Assembly: GCA_947561395.2 (NCBI GenBank)
Contig: OX387184.1
Location: 38,740,766 to 38,804,765, forward strand
Length of the DNA: 64,000 bases
From: Buxus sempervirens
Taxonomy: Eukaryota; Streptophyta; Magnoliopsida; Buxales; Buxaceae
Reading direction: 5' to 3'
In this document: piece by piece, positions 35,271 through 46,228 of the stretch
Layout of the letters: each line of letters begins with the position of its first letter
Numbering within the stretch: position 1 is the first letter of the stretch
Position numbers and translations under genes: made by a program
The notes under the pieces: model-generated
Seen by the model: only the letters and a program-made list of their open reading frames with translations
Database searches by the model: none
Told to the model about the DNA's origin: nothing

Positions 35271-36082
35271 TGCACCCACTAAGAATTTGCCGAAAGATGT
35301 GTCTGACCAAATAAAGCCAGATTTTGATGGTTTGGGGTTCCAATCTCTTAGCCAATGACTTGTTTAGGATCTTAGAATTACTTTTATCTATTCAAAACAC
35401 CCGGAGATTATTAAGTCAAATTATTGGTAAGTCTTAGGAGTTCCGAAGTGAATTTTGAAGGGCTATCGGTAGGTTATCTTACTGTTCCTGACACTAGGGG
35501 TCAATGAATTAGTCTTTCTCTTTTGTTCTACACTTGTTCTTGATTGAGAAATTATTTAACCTTGTTTTACTTGATTTAGAGTTTTGAATTGTATTTGTAA
35601 AGTTATCTTGGTGTGAGTAAATGGATTTTGTTTCTATCAGTTAGACATGTGCTTTGGGTTGGAATATTTACTGAGATATCATGGGGTACTGTTCTGGTCC
35701 GGAGTGACCTGTGTTGAGCTGTGTTGTGTTATACATGATGATGCATGTATGTTCATCATGGTTGGAAGCATGCATGTGAGGGTTGATTGATTGTTTTTTT
35801 TGGTTACTTTATTTGGTTGCTGATATGTGGAAGATGAACCAAAATAGGGACACAAGGCCCCTATTCATCGCTGTAAATGGTGGGAAGGGGAGGAGGCAAC
35901 TTCCCATGCCCTCTCTCTCTTTCCCTTGAACCCTAAAGCCTGAAAAAGACCCAAAGGAGGGGTGTTCCCCCCTCTTTGAATCACTGTGGGCCCACACAGG
36001 AGCCCACACAATTGCTAGACATCACAAGAAGCCTTGGAACCCGGATCCATTTGGAAGAATCCAGAAAAAGCCTTTCTGTGTG

Positions 36083-36226
36083 CTGATCCGAAAACTCAGG
36101 TCAGATCAGCTTATTTTTGTTTGTAGCCAACTAGGATGGTCGGCTACACTTGCTTTTGCTTGTAGCCGACCAGAGTGGTCGGCTACACTTGTTTATGTGT
36201 GTAGCCGACAACTCAAGTCAGCTACA
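36083..36226 (+). repeat. G U5 array: four hairpins at an exact 39-bp period
   Basis: Units start at 36083, 36122, 36161 and 36200. The third has perfect arms TGTAGCCGAC and GTCGGCTACA with loop CAGAGTG. The 12-nt spacers are similar to each other (CTTATTTTTGTT, CTTGCTTTTGCT, CTTGTTTATGTG). The stem differs from this LTR's U3 stem at one paired position only (TGTAGCC against TGTATCC). Confidence 0.88.
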
Positions 36227-37270
36227 CTGCAGAAATTGCATTTTCTTGTTTTTTTTGTCTTGTGTAAATTTTCTTACTCTTTCAATTGAACCAAATGAAC
36301 CATCAGGGTTTCCGGGTGACCTAGAAACCCAAAGTGGGACTTGGACATCCCGGTCCAATTAGATGCACTCGTGGGCCTTCCAACGGGGCCCACCAAGCCC
36401 GGCAAACCCACTTCGATGTAAATAATCAAAATAAATAAACCGAGCGGGCCGTACCATTCGAGGCCCACCCAAGACCCAATCTTGAAGCATGCTGGCGTAG
36501 TTAGGATTGGTTTGGCCAAGACCACGGGCCAGGGCCTATCGGGCCCGCCAAGCCCATCAACCGAATCTGAAGGGTCGAAACCCTAATTCCCTAGGCCAAG
36601 GGCCCCAAGCCCAAGGCCAAACCCACTTTGGCAAGGATTAATTAAGATAATTCAAATCACTTGGCAACCATTGTGAGGCCCACCCAGGGGCCCACCAATC
36701 AATCCTAACCCGTTTTGCATGAAAATCAACTTAAACCTAAACTTGAACCCTAAATAAAATCGATTCATTGGACCAAAGCCCCAAAGGGCCTCTTAGGCTA
36801 GACTGAGGCCCACCAGGGGACATGTGGGCTTAACCAAGCCCACCAAGGAATCCGCAGGGCCTTCCAACGGGGCCCGCCAAATTAGGCTCACATCACCACA
36901 AGCTAAAAAAGATAAAATCAAGCAAAAAGGGGACCCACACCATTTTGGCGGCCCCCGCCAGACTCAATAAAACGTGCATGTTGGAATAGGAATCGGGTGA
37001 GTAAAACACGCTGAGTTGACTCAAACCAGGAAACCCATGGGACCCGTCATCCGACGGGGTGGACTAGGGTGTCTACGGACTTCCCCAGACCGCAACTGAG
37101 ACCTTGCTTAGAATCTCAAGCCTCAGACCGCCTAATAGAAAAATCTAGGCACCCAGGTGTCTGCCTGCACCCCATCAGGCAGTGGCGACTCCAACCTTCC
37201 CAAATGACCCATCCGGAGGCACGCATTTACTCGTGCGCCCCGCCGTGCGTATTCCCCCGCGCACATGTGG

Positions 37271-37442
37271 GTCTGCTCAGAGACCCACAGCAACTTTCGG
37301 ATGTCCCAGGGAACCAGGCGAGCCAGACTCATCAAGGATTTCGGCCATTTTTTATTCCCAAGCTGAACCACATACTCAGTGCTGTTTGGGCTTGATCGCA
37401 TTTTACATGCGATCAGGCCTGAACCGCAGACTGGACTACATT
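37271..37442 (+). repeat. K 3' LTR segment between G and D, with hairpins
   Basis: A 172-bp piece of K LTR. A 10-7-10 hairpin lies at 37391-37417: CTTGATCGCA, loop TTTTACA, TGCGATCAGG. A second unit starts 28 bp later with CTGAACCGCA; its partner TGCGGTTTA lies across the D insertion at about 50201. ACCGCA/TGCGGT is also the stem of K's U3 block. Confidence 0.7.
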
Positions 37443-39111
37443 ATATATGTAAAACCCAGATTTTAGAATTTTAATTGGAGGAAAATATTTAGAAATTTTA
37501 ATAATTTTTTTTTTTTGTGGAATTTCAGGTGGATGTTTCGCAAGGGCATTTGGGGAATTTTAGGAAAATTTGAAATGGGATAAGCTAGGGTAAGTGGAGT
37601 TACATTTTAAATTCAATGGTCAAGAAATATTAATTTGGGAACCCTATTAAAAATAATTGCATAGTGGAGGTTGTATTTGTTTAATGACTAATTAGGGAGC
37701 TAAAGGTTAATGTGTCATAGTGTAGGAAGTTGGGTGGAGGAGCACTACAGCAGATCATTAAGTGGGAGCTGAAAGGTTGGGCACATGCAAGGGGTTCACG
37801 ATGAGAGGCTGGAGGTGGCTCTTTAGCTTCCAAGGGTTGCTGGAGAAAGAACACTTGGAGTTCTTGTGGCTGGAGAAAAGAGAAGCAGCAAAAGGAAGGG
37901 CCTTCTAGAGCGTCATTGTTGCTGGAGAAAAAGAAAAAGGGAGAGAGCAGCAGAAGGTGGAGAACCAAGGATTCTTTTGGAGGTCTGGGAAAAATTTTTC
38001 TGCAGCAAGTTCAAGTGGGAGAGTGTTCCAGACGTCCAGATCAGGTAAGAACTATTTTCTGGTTAGGTTATAACAAGTCTCACAAGGAAATATGAGCTGG
38101 ACGAGCAGATCTCAGATCTGAAATTTCTCTGCAGTCATTTCCAGATTTTGAAGTGGTTATGGACGTGGGGAACATCTGAGTTTCATTGCTGGTTATTTGA
38201 AGTTTGCATGCCAGCAAAAATAAGGCAAGTAGCACCTTCTTTAATCATGGTTTTGTATGAATGGTGATCATTTACAGAGTTAGACAAAATGCTGTTTTTT
38301 CTGTACCTGAAATGGGCGACTGAAACATGTTTTAGTTTTAGTCTAATTGAATTAATTTCGAAATGATTAAATTGTGTTATCATGATGTTTCTTATCATGT
38401 TAGAAGTGTTTAGTTAGAGAGATTTAATTCCATCCTAAAGTTTTTGTATCTACAGCAACTTATAAGTAAGTTTGTTGAATGGGACATTGTATCTGCAGCA
38501 AGTATAAGTTTTGTTGAATGGGAAAAATGTATTGGCTGTTTGACCTATTCAGTTGGAGTAATATTAACTCAGTCCTATTGCAAGGCTACAAGTAGTATCT
38601 CAGATTTTTTTTATTGATTGAATTAAATTGAAGAGGTTAGAATGTTTGTCACAAATGAACTTGTTGGAAAATTCTGTTGGAATGCTAATGGACGGCTAAT
38701 GGGTTGGTGGAAGGTTTCTTGCTTCAAATAAATACTAACATGGGTAAATAGACTGTTTAGATGATTAGTAAAATGCTGGGAGTGGAATAGAAGATATACA
38801 TTAGGTCAGTCCATGAAAAGTGCAAAACTGAATTAGATTTCATATGTCTTGATGTCTATTAAAGTATTTGGAATTTCTGTTTTTCTGTTTCTGATTTGGG
38901 CGTTAGTTCTATGGGACTTATAAATCTTGATGAGATTAAATTATAGAAAGTTCAGAAGTATCAATTGAATGAATTGAAGGGTGCTAGATGTGCTTTAGAA
39001 GAAAGACATTGGTTAGGAGGTGGATTAAATTCAGATGCATAGATGTGCTGCAAATGGCTAGGTTAGCATCTTCTTTGTTTCCTACCAGATGCGGCAGATT
39101 TGTTCTATGAG

Positions 39112-39118
39112 TATAAAA
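39112..39118 (+). promoter_or_regulatory. Candidate TATA box in D 5' LTR
   Basis: TATAAAA in GAGTATAAAAGGAGCC, about 1.66 kb into the LTR; copy in the 3' LTR at 47932-47938. No transcription data; chosen for its match and GC-rich flank. Confidence 0.4.
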
Positions 39119-39289
39119 GGAGCCTTGGGTGTTCTAATCCTAGCTATTTAAACAAGATAATTTAGGGTCATTCAAATTTTCCAATGTTATTAGAAACCTA
39201 TTGTTGATAAATTGATAAAGTTGGATTGAGAGACTTACTCAGAAACATGGTAGCAAATGGACCTAATTTTCTGCAGCAGAATTCATGTT

Positions 39290-39432
39290 TATATGAGTTC
39301 AGAATTATATAAGTTCAGATTTTTATAAGTTCAAATTTTATGAGTTCAGGTTATAGGAGTTTAGACCTCATGAGTTCATTTTATAAGAGTTCAGATTTGA
39401 GCCATAACTTAAACTCGAATGAGTTCAGATTT
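39290..39432 (+). repeat. Degenerate ATAAGTTCAGATTTT tandem repeat in D LTR
   Basis: About eight copies of a 15-20-bp unit built on (T)GAGTTCAGATTT or TAAGTTCA. The same array is at 48110-48252 in the 3' LTR. Confidence 0.75.
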
Positions 39433-40677
39433 ATATTAAATCTGCATTCATATCTGGGCATAGGTGATGTGCTACTTGAACTACTAAATCAGATATGAGT
39501 TGGATTATATTCAAATGTGTTTGTATTAAATTTCTGTTCCAACTTATTTGATCTCTAATATATATTAAATCTATTAGATTAAATTCGATAGTGTTTATAT
39601 GGGTTATTTAGATCCTAAGTGAAGGGCTGGAAGTGTATTGACTGAATTGGTAGCTGGTTAGTTATGTTTAAGAGAATGAAGCTTGGTTCAGATGTGGGGA
39701 AGAGATGATAAAGAGCAAAGTGTAGCTGTTTGGGTTTTTTTTTTTTAAACCAGTTATGTCTCCAGCTCCTAACACCTATTCAAATAGTTTTATCTAAATC
39801 TTAATTAGCATCCTTGTTAAGTAGAATATTAGGAAATCCAACTTAGTGCTATGGTTAGGAGAATCATTGGGAGATAAAATACTAGAGTCATGTCCTAAAT
39901 TTTCTGCAGCATAGTGGGAAGACTCTTTAAAGCTTATTTTGTGTCAAGCTTATCTAATTACTTCACATGAGTTATTCAAAATTAAGTGGGAGTTTTAGAA
40001 CTGTTAGTAACTTATGGAAATTCTTTTGACAATAAGGATGAGAGATTAATTGGTCTTGGACTCAACTAGAAAGTAATTAGCAAATCTGAACTTTTAAAAC
40101 TAAGAGGATTAGACCTTTGGGAAACACTCTTGTTCTGATTTTAGAACTCATTGAATTAACTAATATTATGGCATGACCTGAGTATCATTCTGAATATGAT
40201 TTCTTGGTAAGTCTTTGATTAAAGTCTTATTAATATTAGAACTAACTAGAAAAGGGAGTAACAAATCTGAAATTTTGTTGAAGCTAATAAAGAGTTGAGT
40301 ATCAGAAATTTCTGGGGCAGATTTTCATACCAACGAATTTAGTTGGTTTCTATTATGACCTGAATAGAAATTGGAGGTGTTTTTCTTCGAATATTCATTG
40401 GTTATCATTTTAGTTTAAGTGAAAAATATTTTCACTGTATGTACCATTTGCTGTAAACTTTTATTGTTGGATGGCTTTAGTGTTTCTTTGGAACTGAATT
40501 TGGTATTAACATATGTAAATGACTTGGATTTCATCGAGCATGACTTTATGCTAAATTTGTAAATCATTTGATAAGTTTGCCAAAGTAATAAGGGTGAGAC
40601 TTAGTGTGGATCCACAGTCGAGTTGTCAGTGAATTTTGTACATTTTGTTTGGATTAAGTTTAGAGTTCCTTAGTGCA

Positions 40678-40783
40678 TTTCCTCCATGATGGAGAGGCCT
40701 TCCATGAGGGAAGTGCTGCAGCAACTCCCTTTCCACCATGAGGGTGAGGTCACACGAGTATTTCCGCCATGAGGGCGATGAAT
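40678..40783 (+). repeat. CCATGAGGG repeats in D LTR
   Basis: CCATGATGG, CCATGAGGG, CCATGAGGG and CCATGAGGG occur in about 100 bp, repeated at 49498-49603. No clean hairpin phasing was found, unlike in the Tat LTRs. Confidence 0.6.
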
Positions 40784-41379
40784 TGGATTGTTTGAGCTGT
40801 TGCAGTATTTCGACTGGATTGTTTGGAACACTAGTGCTTAGCCACACAAATTAGACAAACTTCACGAGTCCCAATATATGTATATTTTTATCTCGAATTT
40901 GACTTTTTATTGAGTATGGTTGTTGAGTTTTGTCGGATTAATCGAGGCTAACCGTAAACTTAATTGATTACAACTTATGCATGGTTTAAATTGTATAACT
41001 GTATTTTGTGCATGCATTGCTGCTTGCTGAGATATTCGTATCTCATTGTTTGTTTTGTTTTCAGATCTCGGTGAGGACGATACCGGGGGTGTTGATATAC
41101 CGGCGGGCTATCCGGAGTATCGTGAGGAGGACTATTTTGCTGAGTAGAGACTTGTAGTTGTCTGGTTTTTTTTGGATATTGTGAGTCACTTATGATTATT
41201 GTACTTCATGGTTGGATGGTGTTTGGGAACTTTAGCTGACCTTCATATCTGAAACTGAATTTTTTGTGTTCATTTATGTCATGTTTCTTATACTCTGCTA
41301 GGATCCTGTGAATTTTAGTTAACCCTCGGATACGAGTTACGGTCATTTCACGTAACCCGGATCTGGGGCGTTACAGAGA

Positions 41380-41392
41380 TGGTATCGGAGCC
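41380..41392 (+). promoter_or_regulatory. Primer-binding site of D (one wobble position)
   Basis: TGGTATCGGAGCC, 4 nt after the LTR. Compared with TGGTATCAGAGC in A and B there is one A to G change, which would still pair with the tRNA uridine as a wobble. Confidence 0.85.
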
Positions 41393-41539
41393 GACAGAGT
41401 ATATAATAAGGAAGCATGAAATAAAAACCCCTATAGGTTGGCCTTGGGATTGTGTGCACGCTAGATAGCACCTAGGAATGATAGGGAGAGATCCTATCTA
41501 ACTTGAATTTTTTTTTTTTATTTTTGTGTTGCAGTTGAT

Positions 41540-42295
41540 ATGGCTGGTAGGGGTCGACGAGCTGCGCGAGCACGCACCCCGGTAGTACGTCCAGTGGAGG
41601 ATTTGTATGAGGGGGACATTCAGGAGCAGCCCCATATTCCTGCTGAGGGCCAGCAGAGACCCCAGCCTCAGGCACCTCGTGAGGCACCCCCTCAGAGGGG
41701 AGATGACATATGGGCTGCAGTGGGCACCCTTACTCAGCTCTTGACCATGGAGCGTGAGGAGAGGATGAGCCAAACCGGCAACGGAAATGGCCAACGTCAA
41801 GGGCAGGGTCAGGCAGATGTGCAGTTGGGCCGTAATGATGTGCAGCAGCAGCACCTTAGAGAAGTGGAGCAGTTCCGGAAGATGGGGCCTCCTACATTTA
41901 GAGGAGTACCAGATCCTCTGGAGGCAGAGGGGTGGATACAAAGGATAGAGAGGATTCTAGATGTGATGCAGTGTCCAGAGGGGAGCCGAGTGAGGCTTGC
42001 CACATTCATGTTAGAGGGGGAGGCCTATCACTGGTGGCAGGGTGTGATGAGGAGGGAGGCCCCAAATGCTCAGATGGCTTGGGGGCAATTTAGGGAGTTG
42101 TTCTACAGTCGCTACTTCACAGCTGAGTTCCGCCTGTGTAAGGCAAGGGAGTTTATGCACATCTCCCAAGGGACACTGTCAGTAGCTCAGTATGAGGCAA
42201 AATTTGAGGAGTTGTCACGTTTTGCTCCGCACATGGTAGCTACTGAGGAGCAGAAGGTGCAGCATTTTGAGGGAGGCTTGAGGCAAGAGATATAG
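41540..42295 (+). CDS. gag: D gag (capsid part), ending at an amber codon
   Basis: Starts MAGRGRRAARART after a 5' leader of about 160 bp; 251 residues to TAG at 42293-42295. The N-terminal 110 residues are low-complexity and rich in proline, glutamine and arginine. From about residue 113 comes the Ty3/gypsy gag domain: EQFRKMGPPTFRG, WIQRIERILDVMQC, YHWWQGVMRR, FRELFYSRYF, SRFAPHMV. The reading continues in the same frame after the stop ([11 protein letters not shown]), so the TAG most likely replaced a glutamine or arginine codon. Gag forms the cytoplasmic particle that packages element RNA. Start chosen by match to A and B. Confidence 0.92.
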   Translation: MAGRGRRAARARTPVVRPVEDLYEGDIQEQPHIPAEGQQRPQPQAPREAPPQRGDDIWAAVGTLTQLLTMEREERMSQTGNGNGQRQGQGQADVQLGRNDVQQQHLREVEQFRKMGPPTFRGVPDPLEAEGWIQRIERILDVMQCPEGSRVRLATFMLEGEAYHWWQGVMRREAPNAQMAWGQFRELFYSRYFTAEFRLCKAREFMHISQGTLSVAQYEAKFEELSRFAPHMVATEEQKVQHFEGGLRQEI

Positions 42296-45097
42296 GATAA
42301 GGTATCTGTGTTCTTATGTACCCAATTTGCTGAGTTGGTTCAGAGGGTAGAGAGAGCTGAGAGGTTGCTGCCAAAGGGCAAGACTGAGCCTAGTAGAGCT
42401 CGTGTACCCACCAGATCTGGTATTGACCAGCTGGATGTCCCTGGAAGGGACAAGAGGCCGAGATTGGATAGTCAGGGAGATGGATGCCGTAGTTGTGGTC
42501 GGAGGAATGTACCAAGGCCATGCTTTGCCCCACCTGGTGCTTGCTTCCGGTGTGGTCAGAGGGGGCACCGTGTAGCAGAGTGCACATATCCAGCCTCATA
42601 TCAACTTTTGCAGACTGATACCAGATTTGCGCCGCAAAGAGATTTTACACCGTATCGTTTCCGGCAGCAGAGGCTTGATCAGAGACGTGTTCCACCAGCA
42701 CCTGCTGGGCAGAGGCAGCTAGATAGAGCTCCTAGGGGCAGAGGGGTACCACCTAGAGCCGGACAGAGGCAGCCAGCACCCGTAGCTCAGAGGCAGCAAG
42801 CACGAGTGTTTGCTGTTGGTGTTCAGGAGGAGGAGGAGCAGCGAGATGCCCCGCAGTTGGTTGGAGGTATTATTTTTATTTCTGGGAGATCTGTTATTTG
42901 CTTATTTGATTCTGGAGCATCTCTTTCTTTCATTACGCCGTGTTGTGCTAGTCGCATTGGATTATTGCCTGATACTATGGATACTTCTATGACTGTGCAC
43001 ACACCACTGGGAGAGTCCGTTAGTGTACATCATGTAATTAGAGATTGTCTGATTAGACTGGGATCCTTAGAGCTGCCTGGGGATTTGTTAGCATTGGAAT
43101 TTGGGGAGTTTGATGTGATACTGGGTATTGATTGGTTGTTTAGACACCACGTCAGTATTGACTGTTTCAGAGGCACTATTACAGTTAGTCAAACGGACCA
43201 GCCAGTGTTTTGTTTCCAATGTGAGGGATTTTCTAGTAGAGTGGAGCTAGTAGCATCTATTGTGTCAGAGGAGCCGAAGAAAGATATCCCTAGCATTGCG
43301 GTGGTGCCCGTGGTCAGTGAGTACCTAGATGTATTCCCAGATGACTTGCCAGGATTACCACCACCTAGGGAGGTCGATTTTCGGATTCGACTCATGCCTG
43401 GCACGGCACCAGTGTCTAGACCACCATACCGTATGTCACAGCCAGAGTATGTAGAGCTGAAAAAGCAGGTGGATGAGTTGCTAGAGAAGGGGTATATTAG
43501 ACCGAGTGTTTCACCATGGGGTGCACCGGTTTTGTTTGTGCAAAAGAAAGAGGGATCCTTGCGGATGTGCATTGACTATCGTCATTTGAACCAAGTGACG
43601 ATTAAGAATAAGTATCCACTACCTCGTATAGATGTTTTATTTGACCAGTTGGGGGGTGCATCTTGGTTTTCTAAGATTGACCTCCGATCTGGATACCACC
43701 AGTTGCGAGTTGCACCAGAGGATGTGGAGAAGACAGCATTCCGCACTAGATATGGGCATTATGAGTTTCTCGTCATGCCATTTGGGCTGACTAATGCCCC
43801 AGCTGTCTTCATGGACCTGATGAATCGGGTATTCCATTCCTACCTCGACAACTTCGTGGTAGTGTTTATAGACGACATATTGGTTTATTCCCACAGTAGA
43901 GAGGAGCATGCCCAGCATCTTAGGACAGTCTTGCAGACTTTGAGGGATCACCAGTTGTATGCCAAATATAGTAAGTGCCAGTTTTGGCTACAGAAGATTT
44001 CTTTCCTTGGGCATATCATTTCTGGTGAGGGAGTTGCAGTAGACCCAGCTAAGGTTCAGGCAGTGACAGACTGGCCTAGACCCAGTACTGTGACCGAGGT
44101 GCGTAGTTTCCTGGGTATGGCTGGTTATTATCGAAGATTTATAGAGAATTTCTCCAGAATAGCCGCTCCATTGTCTAATCTGACTAAGAAAGCGGTGAAG
44201 TTTGTTTGGGATGATAGCTGTGAGCGGAGCTTCCAAGAATTGAAGAGGAGACTAACTGAGGCTCCAGTTTTGATTATACCTTCGGTGAATGAAGGGTTTT
44301 CAGTGTATTGTGATGCATCTAGAGTTGGGTTAGGCTGTGTGCTGATGCAGCAGAGGAGAGTTGTGGCATATTCATCACGTCTATTGCGTCCTCATGAGAG
44401 GAACTACCCTACCCATGACCTAGAGTTAGCTGCCATAGTATTCGCACTTAAGATTTGGCGGCATTATTTATATGGGGTACAGTTCGAGATCTACTCTGAT
44501 CACAAGAGTTTGAGATACATTTTCTCACAGAGGGATCTTAACATGAGGCAGAGGAGGTGGATGGATCTTCTGAAGGATTACAGTTTTACACTTCAGTACC
44601 ATCCGGGCAAGGCAAATGTAGTTGCTGATGCCTTAAGCCGTAGGGGTGTTTCAGGGGACCAGATAGCTATTTTAGCTTCTTTCATGGTCAGTCAGTGCAG
44701 CCTAGTGGATACTCTCAGAGATTGGCCATGTGAGTTTGTCTCCCAGGGGCAGGGCAGGATTATAGCCCAAGTTCATGTAGAGCCAGATCTGATTCAGCGT
44801 ATTAAGGAGAGGCAGTTGTCTGATTCAGGGTTGCAACACACTAAGGAATTGGTAGACAAGGGTGATGCCACTGCCGGAGACTTTGAGTTCAAGGATGGCA
44901 TGCTAAGATTTAGAGGAAGGATTTGTGTACCAAATGATGCAGAGATTCGTAGGGTGATTCTGGAGGAGGGTCACAAATCCAGATATGCAATCCATCCTGG
45001 TAGCACGAAAATGTATAAGAATCTGAAAGCTGTTTATTGGTGGTCTGGAATGAAGAGAGACATAGCAGAATATGTGTCCAAATGCCTAATCTGTTAG
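42296..45097 (+). CDS. pol: D gag end, protease, reverse transcriptase, RNase H and integrase zinc domain
   Basis: Open from the amber at 42293 to TAG at 45095-45097, same frame as gag. Counting from 42308: a first cysteine cluster at 60-72, CCHC knuckle at 79-92 (C79, C82, H87, C92), protease DSGA at 201-204, reverse transcriptase about 372-560 with D457 (SKIDL) and the FIDD active site at 520-523, RNase H with D669, E706, D731 and D774, then the integrase zinc domain with H888, H896, C926 and C929. All catalytic residues are present. The stop falls right after CLIC; A and B have CAG there (CQQVKAEHR), so one C to T change explains it. Tekay/Del clade. Confidence 0.95.
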   Translation, partial: DKVSVFLCTQFAELVQRVERAERLLPKGKTEPSRARVPTRSGIDQLDVPGRDKRPRLDSQGDGCRSCGRRNVPRPCFAPPGACFRCGQRGHRVAECTYPASYQLLQTDTRFAPQRDFTPYRFRQQRLDQRRVPPAPAGQRQLDRAPRGRGVPPRAGQRQPAPVAQRQQARVFAVGVQEEEEQRDAPQLVGGIIFISGRSVICLFDSGASLSFITPCCASRIGLLPDTMDTSMTVHTPLGESVSVHHVIRDCLIRLGSLELPGDLLALEFGEFDVILGIDWLFRHHVSIDCFRGTITVSQTDQPVFCFQCEGFSSRVELVASIVSEEPKKDIPSIAVVPVVSEYLDVFPDDLPGLPPPREVDFRIRLMPGTAPVSRPPYRMSQPEYVELKKQVDELLEKGYIRPSVSPWGAPVLFVQKKEGSLRMCIDYRHLNQVTIKNKYPLPRIDVLFDQLGGASWFSKIDLRSGYHQLRVAPEDVEKTAFRTRYGHYEFLVMPFGLTNAPAVFMDLMNRVFHSYLDNFVVVFIDDILVYSHSREEHAQHLRTVLQTLRDHQLYAKYSKCQFWLQKISFLGHIISGEGVAVDPAKVQAVTDWPRPSTVTEVRSFLGMAGYYRRFIENFSRIAAPLSNLTKKAVKFVWDDSCERSFQELKRRLTEAPVLIIPSVNEGFSVYCDASRVGLGCVLMQQRRVVAYSSRLLRPHERNYPTHDLELAAIVFALKIWRHYLYGVQFEIYSDHKSLRYIFSQRDLNMRQRRWMDLLKDYSFTLQYHPGKANVVADALSRRGVSGDQIAILASFMVSQCSLVDTLRDWPCEFVSQGQGRIIAQVHVEPDLIQRIKERQLSDSGLQHTKELVDKGDATAGDFEFKDGMLRFRGRICVPNDAEIRRVILEEGHKSRYAIHPGSTKMYKNLKAVYWWSGMKRDIAEYVSKCLIC

Positions 45098-46225
45098 CAG
45101 GTCAAAGCAGAGCACCGTAGACCTCCAGGATTGTTGCATCCATTACCGGTTCCTGAGTGGAAATGGGAACATATTACAATGGATTTTGTGACCGGGTTGC
45201 CACCCACAGTCAAGAGGCAGGATGCCATATGGGTGATTGTTGATAGACTGACGAAATCAGCCCATTTCTTGCCTTATCACACCACTCAGACTATAGCTTC
45301 TTTAGTAGAGATGTATACTCGGGAGATAGTTCGGTTGCATGGAGTTCCAGTGTCGATTGTATCTGACCGAGATCCCCGATTTACATCTCAGTTTTGGCGG
45401 AGTTTCCAGGAAGCCATGGGTACTAAACTGAGTTTTAGTACCAGTTTCCACCCACAGACAGATGGCCAATCAGAGAGGACTATTCAGATATTGGAAGATA
45501 TGTTACGATGCTGTGTATTGGATTGGGGTGGTAGTTGGAGCAGCCACTTGCACTTGGTAGAATTTGCTTATAATAACAGCTACCAAGCCAGTATACAGAT
45601 GGCACCGTTTGAGGCTTTATATGGCCGTGCATGTAGATCACCAATTTGCTGGGAGGAGGTTGGTGAGAGGCAGTTTTTGGGTCCTCAAATTGTGCAAGAC
45701 AGTGTTGAGAAGGTGAAATTAATCAGGCAGCGGTTGTTGACTGCGCAGAGCCGTCAGAAAAGTTATGCAGATAATAGACGGCGAGAATTGAGATTTGAAG
45801 TTGGAGACCAAGTGTTTATTAAGATTTCACCTTCAAAGGGGGTCATGAGATTTGGCAAGAAAGGCAAGTTATCCCCGAGGTTCATTGGCCCATTTGAGAT
45901 TGTGAAGGAGGTGAGCCCAGTAGCATATCGCCTAGCTTTGCCTGCTCAGTTGGGTGGAGTACATGATGTGTTCCACATATCCATGTTGCGACGATATATT
46001 CCAGATCCGAGCCATGTGATCAATTATGAGCCATTGATTATCCGAGAGGACTTATCTTATGAGGAGAGACCGGTTCAGATATTAGATCGGCGTGATCAAG
46101 TCCTACGGACTAAGGTGATTCCTTTGGTAAAGGTCCTATGGCACAATCACACAACCGAGGAAGCTACTTGGGAGCGAGAGGATGAAATAAAGCGCAAATA
46201 TCCGGAGTTAATTATTTCGTCATGA
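45098..46225 (+). CDS. int: D integrase core, GPF domain and chromodomain
   Basis: Continues the gag-pol frame after TAG 45095-45097 and ends TGA at 46223-46225. Counting from the methionine at 45131: catalytic D18 (ITMDF), D79 (IVSDRD) and E115 (DGQSERT), with 35 residues between D79 and E115. GPF motif at 253-255 (RFIGPFEIV). The C-terminal 55 residues ([19 protein letters not shown]...[17 protein letters not shown]) form the chromodomain-like module that defines chromoviruses. Unlike in A and B, the stop lies before the polypurine tract. Intact in sequence; whether it is made depends on the two upstream amber codons. Confidence 0.94.
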   Translation, partial: QVKAEHRRPPGLLHPLPVPEWKWEHITMDFVTGLPPTVKRQDAIWVIVDRLTKSAHFLPYHTTQTIASLVEMYTREIVRLHGVPVSIVSDRDPRFTSQFWRSFQEAMGTKLSFSTSFHPQTDGQSERTIQILEDMLRCCVLDWGGSWSSHLHLVEFAYNNSYQASIQMAPFEALYGRACRSPICWEEVGERQFLGPQIVQDSVEKVKLIRQRLLTAQSRQKSYADNRRRELRFEVGDQVFIKISPSKGVMRFGKKGKLSPRFIGPFEIVKEVSPVAYRLALPAQLGGVHDVFHISMLRRYIPDPSHVINYEPLIIREDLSYEERPVQILDRRDQVLRTKVIPLVKVLWHNHTTEEATWEREDEIKRKYPELIISS

Positions 46226-46228
46226 GGT

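Larger units (their letters stand above)
34383..35835 (+). mobile_element. F: 3'-truncated chromovirus-type LTR fragment inside G
   Basis: It begins TGTAAAACCCCAAATTTT after flank TTTGA, as Tekay-type LTRs do. No terminus followed by TTTGA is found. From about 35836 (ACCAAAATAGGGACAC) the sequence again resembles the Tat LTR downstream of its TATA box, as in L2. F therefore seems to have lost its 3' end, together with some of G. The right limit is uncertain by about 150 bp. It contains tandem repeats at 34653-34736 and 35040-35270. Confidence 0.6.
24116..37265 (+). mobile_element. G: solo Tat-type LTR, split by element A and fragment F
   Basis: It begins TGTAAGCACC and ends CCCCGCGCACA, with TGTGG duplicated at 24111-24115 and 37266-37270. 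The body is 24116-24399, 33857-34382 and about 35836-37265, roughly 2.2 kb. It has U3 blocks shared with L2 and J (CACACGTGGC repeats near 33960), a U3 hairpin array, a U5 hairpin array, and the terminal GTGTCTACGGACTTCCCC and GGCAGTGGCGACTCC blocks. No internal element sequence remains, so it is solo. Confidence 0.88.
37448..41375 (+). repeat. 5' LTR of D (3928 bp)
   Basis: TGTAAAACCCAGATTTTAG to GGGGCGTTACA. Differences from the 3' LTR, which lies exactly 8820 bp on, occur at about 37912, 38202, 38206, 38916, 38918 and 40911. A probable TATA box TATAAAA is at 39112-39118. The segment CTGAGATATTCGTATCTCATTG (about 41028) is shared in type with the LTRs of A and B. Confidence 0.95.

Noticed and set aside
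34154..36226. CRISPR-like array of short palindromic repeats
   Set aside because: The regular 39-bp units look superficially similar, but loops and 12-nt spacers are short and related to each other, there are no cas genes, and the units lie inside plant LTRs.
37681..37968. Possible 95-residue protein on the minus strand, repeated at 46501-46788
   Set aside because: It occurs at the same place in both LTRs of D and is explained by LTR identity. No domain or codon signal supports it.
42296..42307. Separate GTG-started pol gene in D at 42308
   Set aside because: The frame is the same as gag and only a TAG separates them. Related elements A and B have one continuous gag-pol frame, so no new start is needed.
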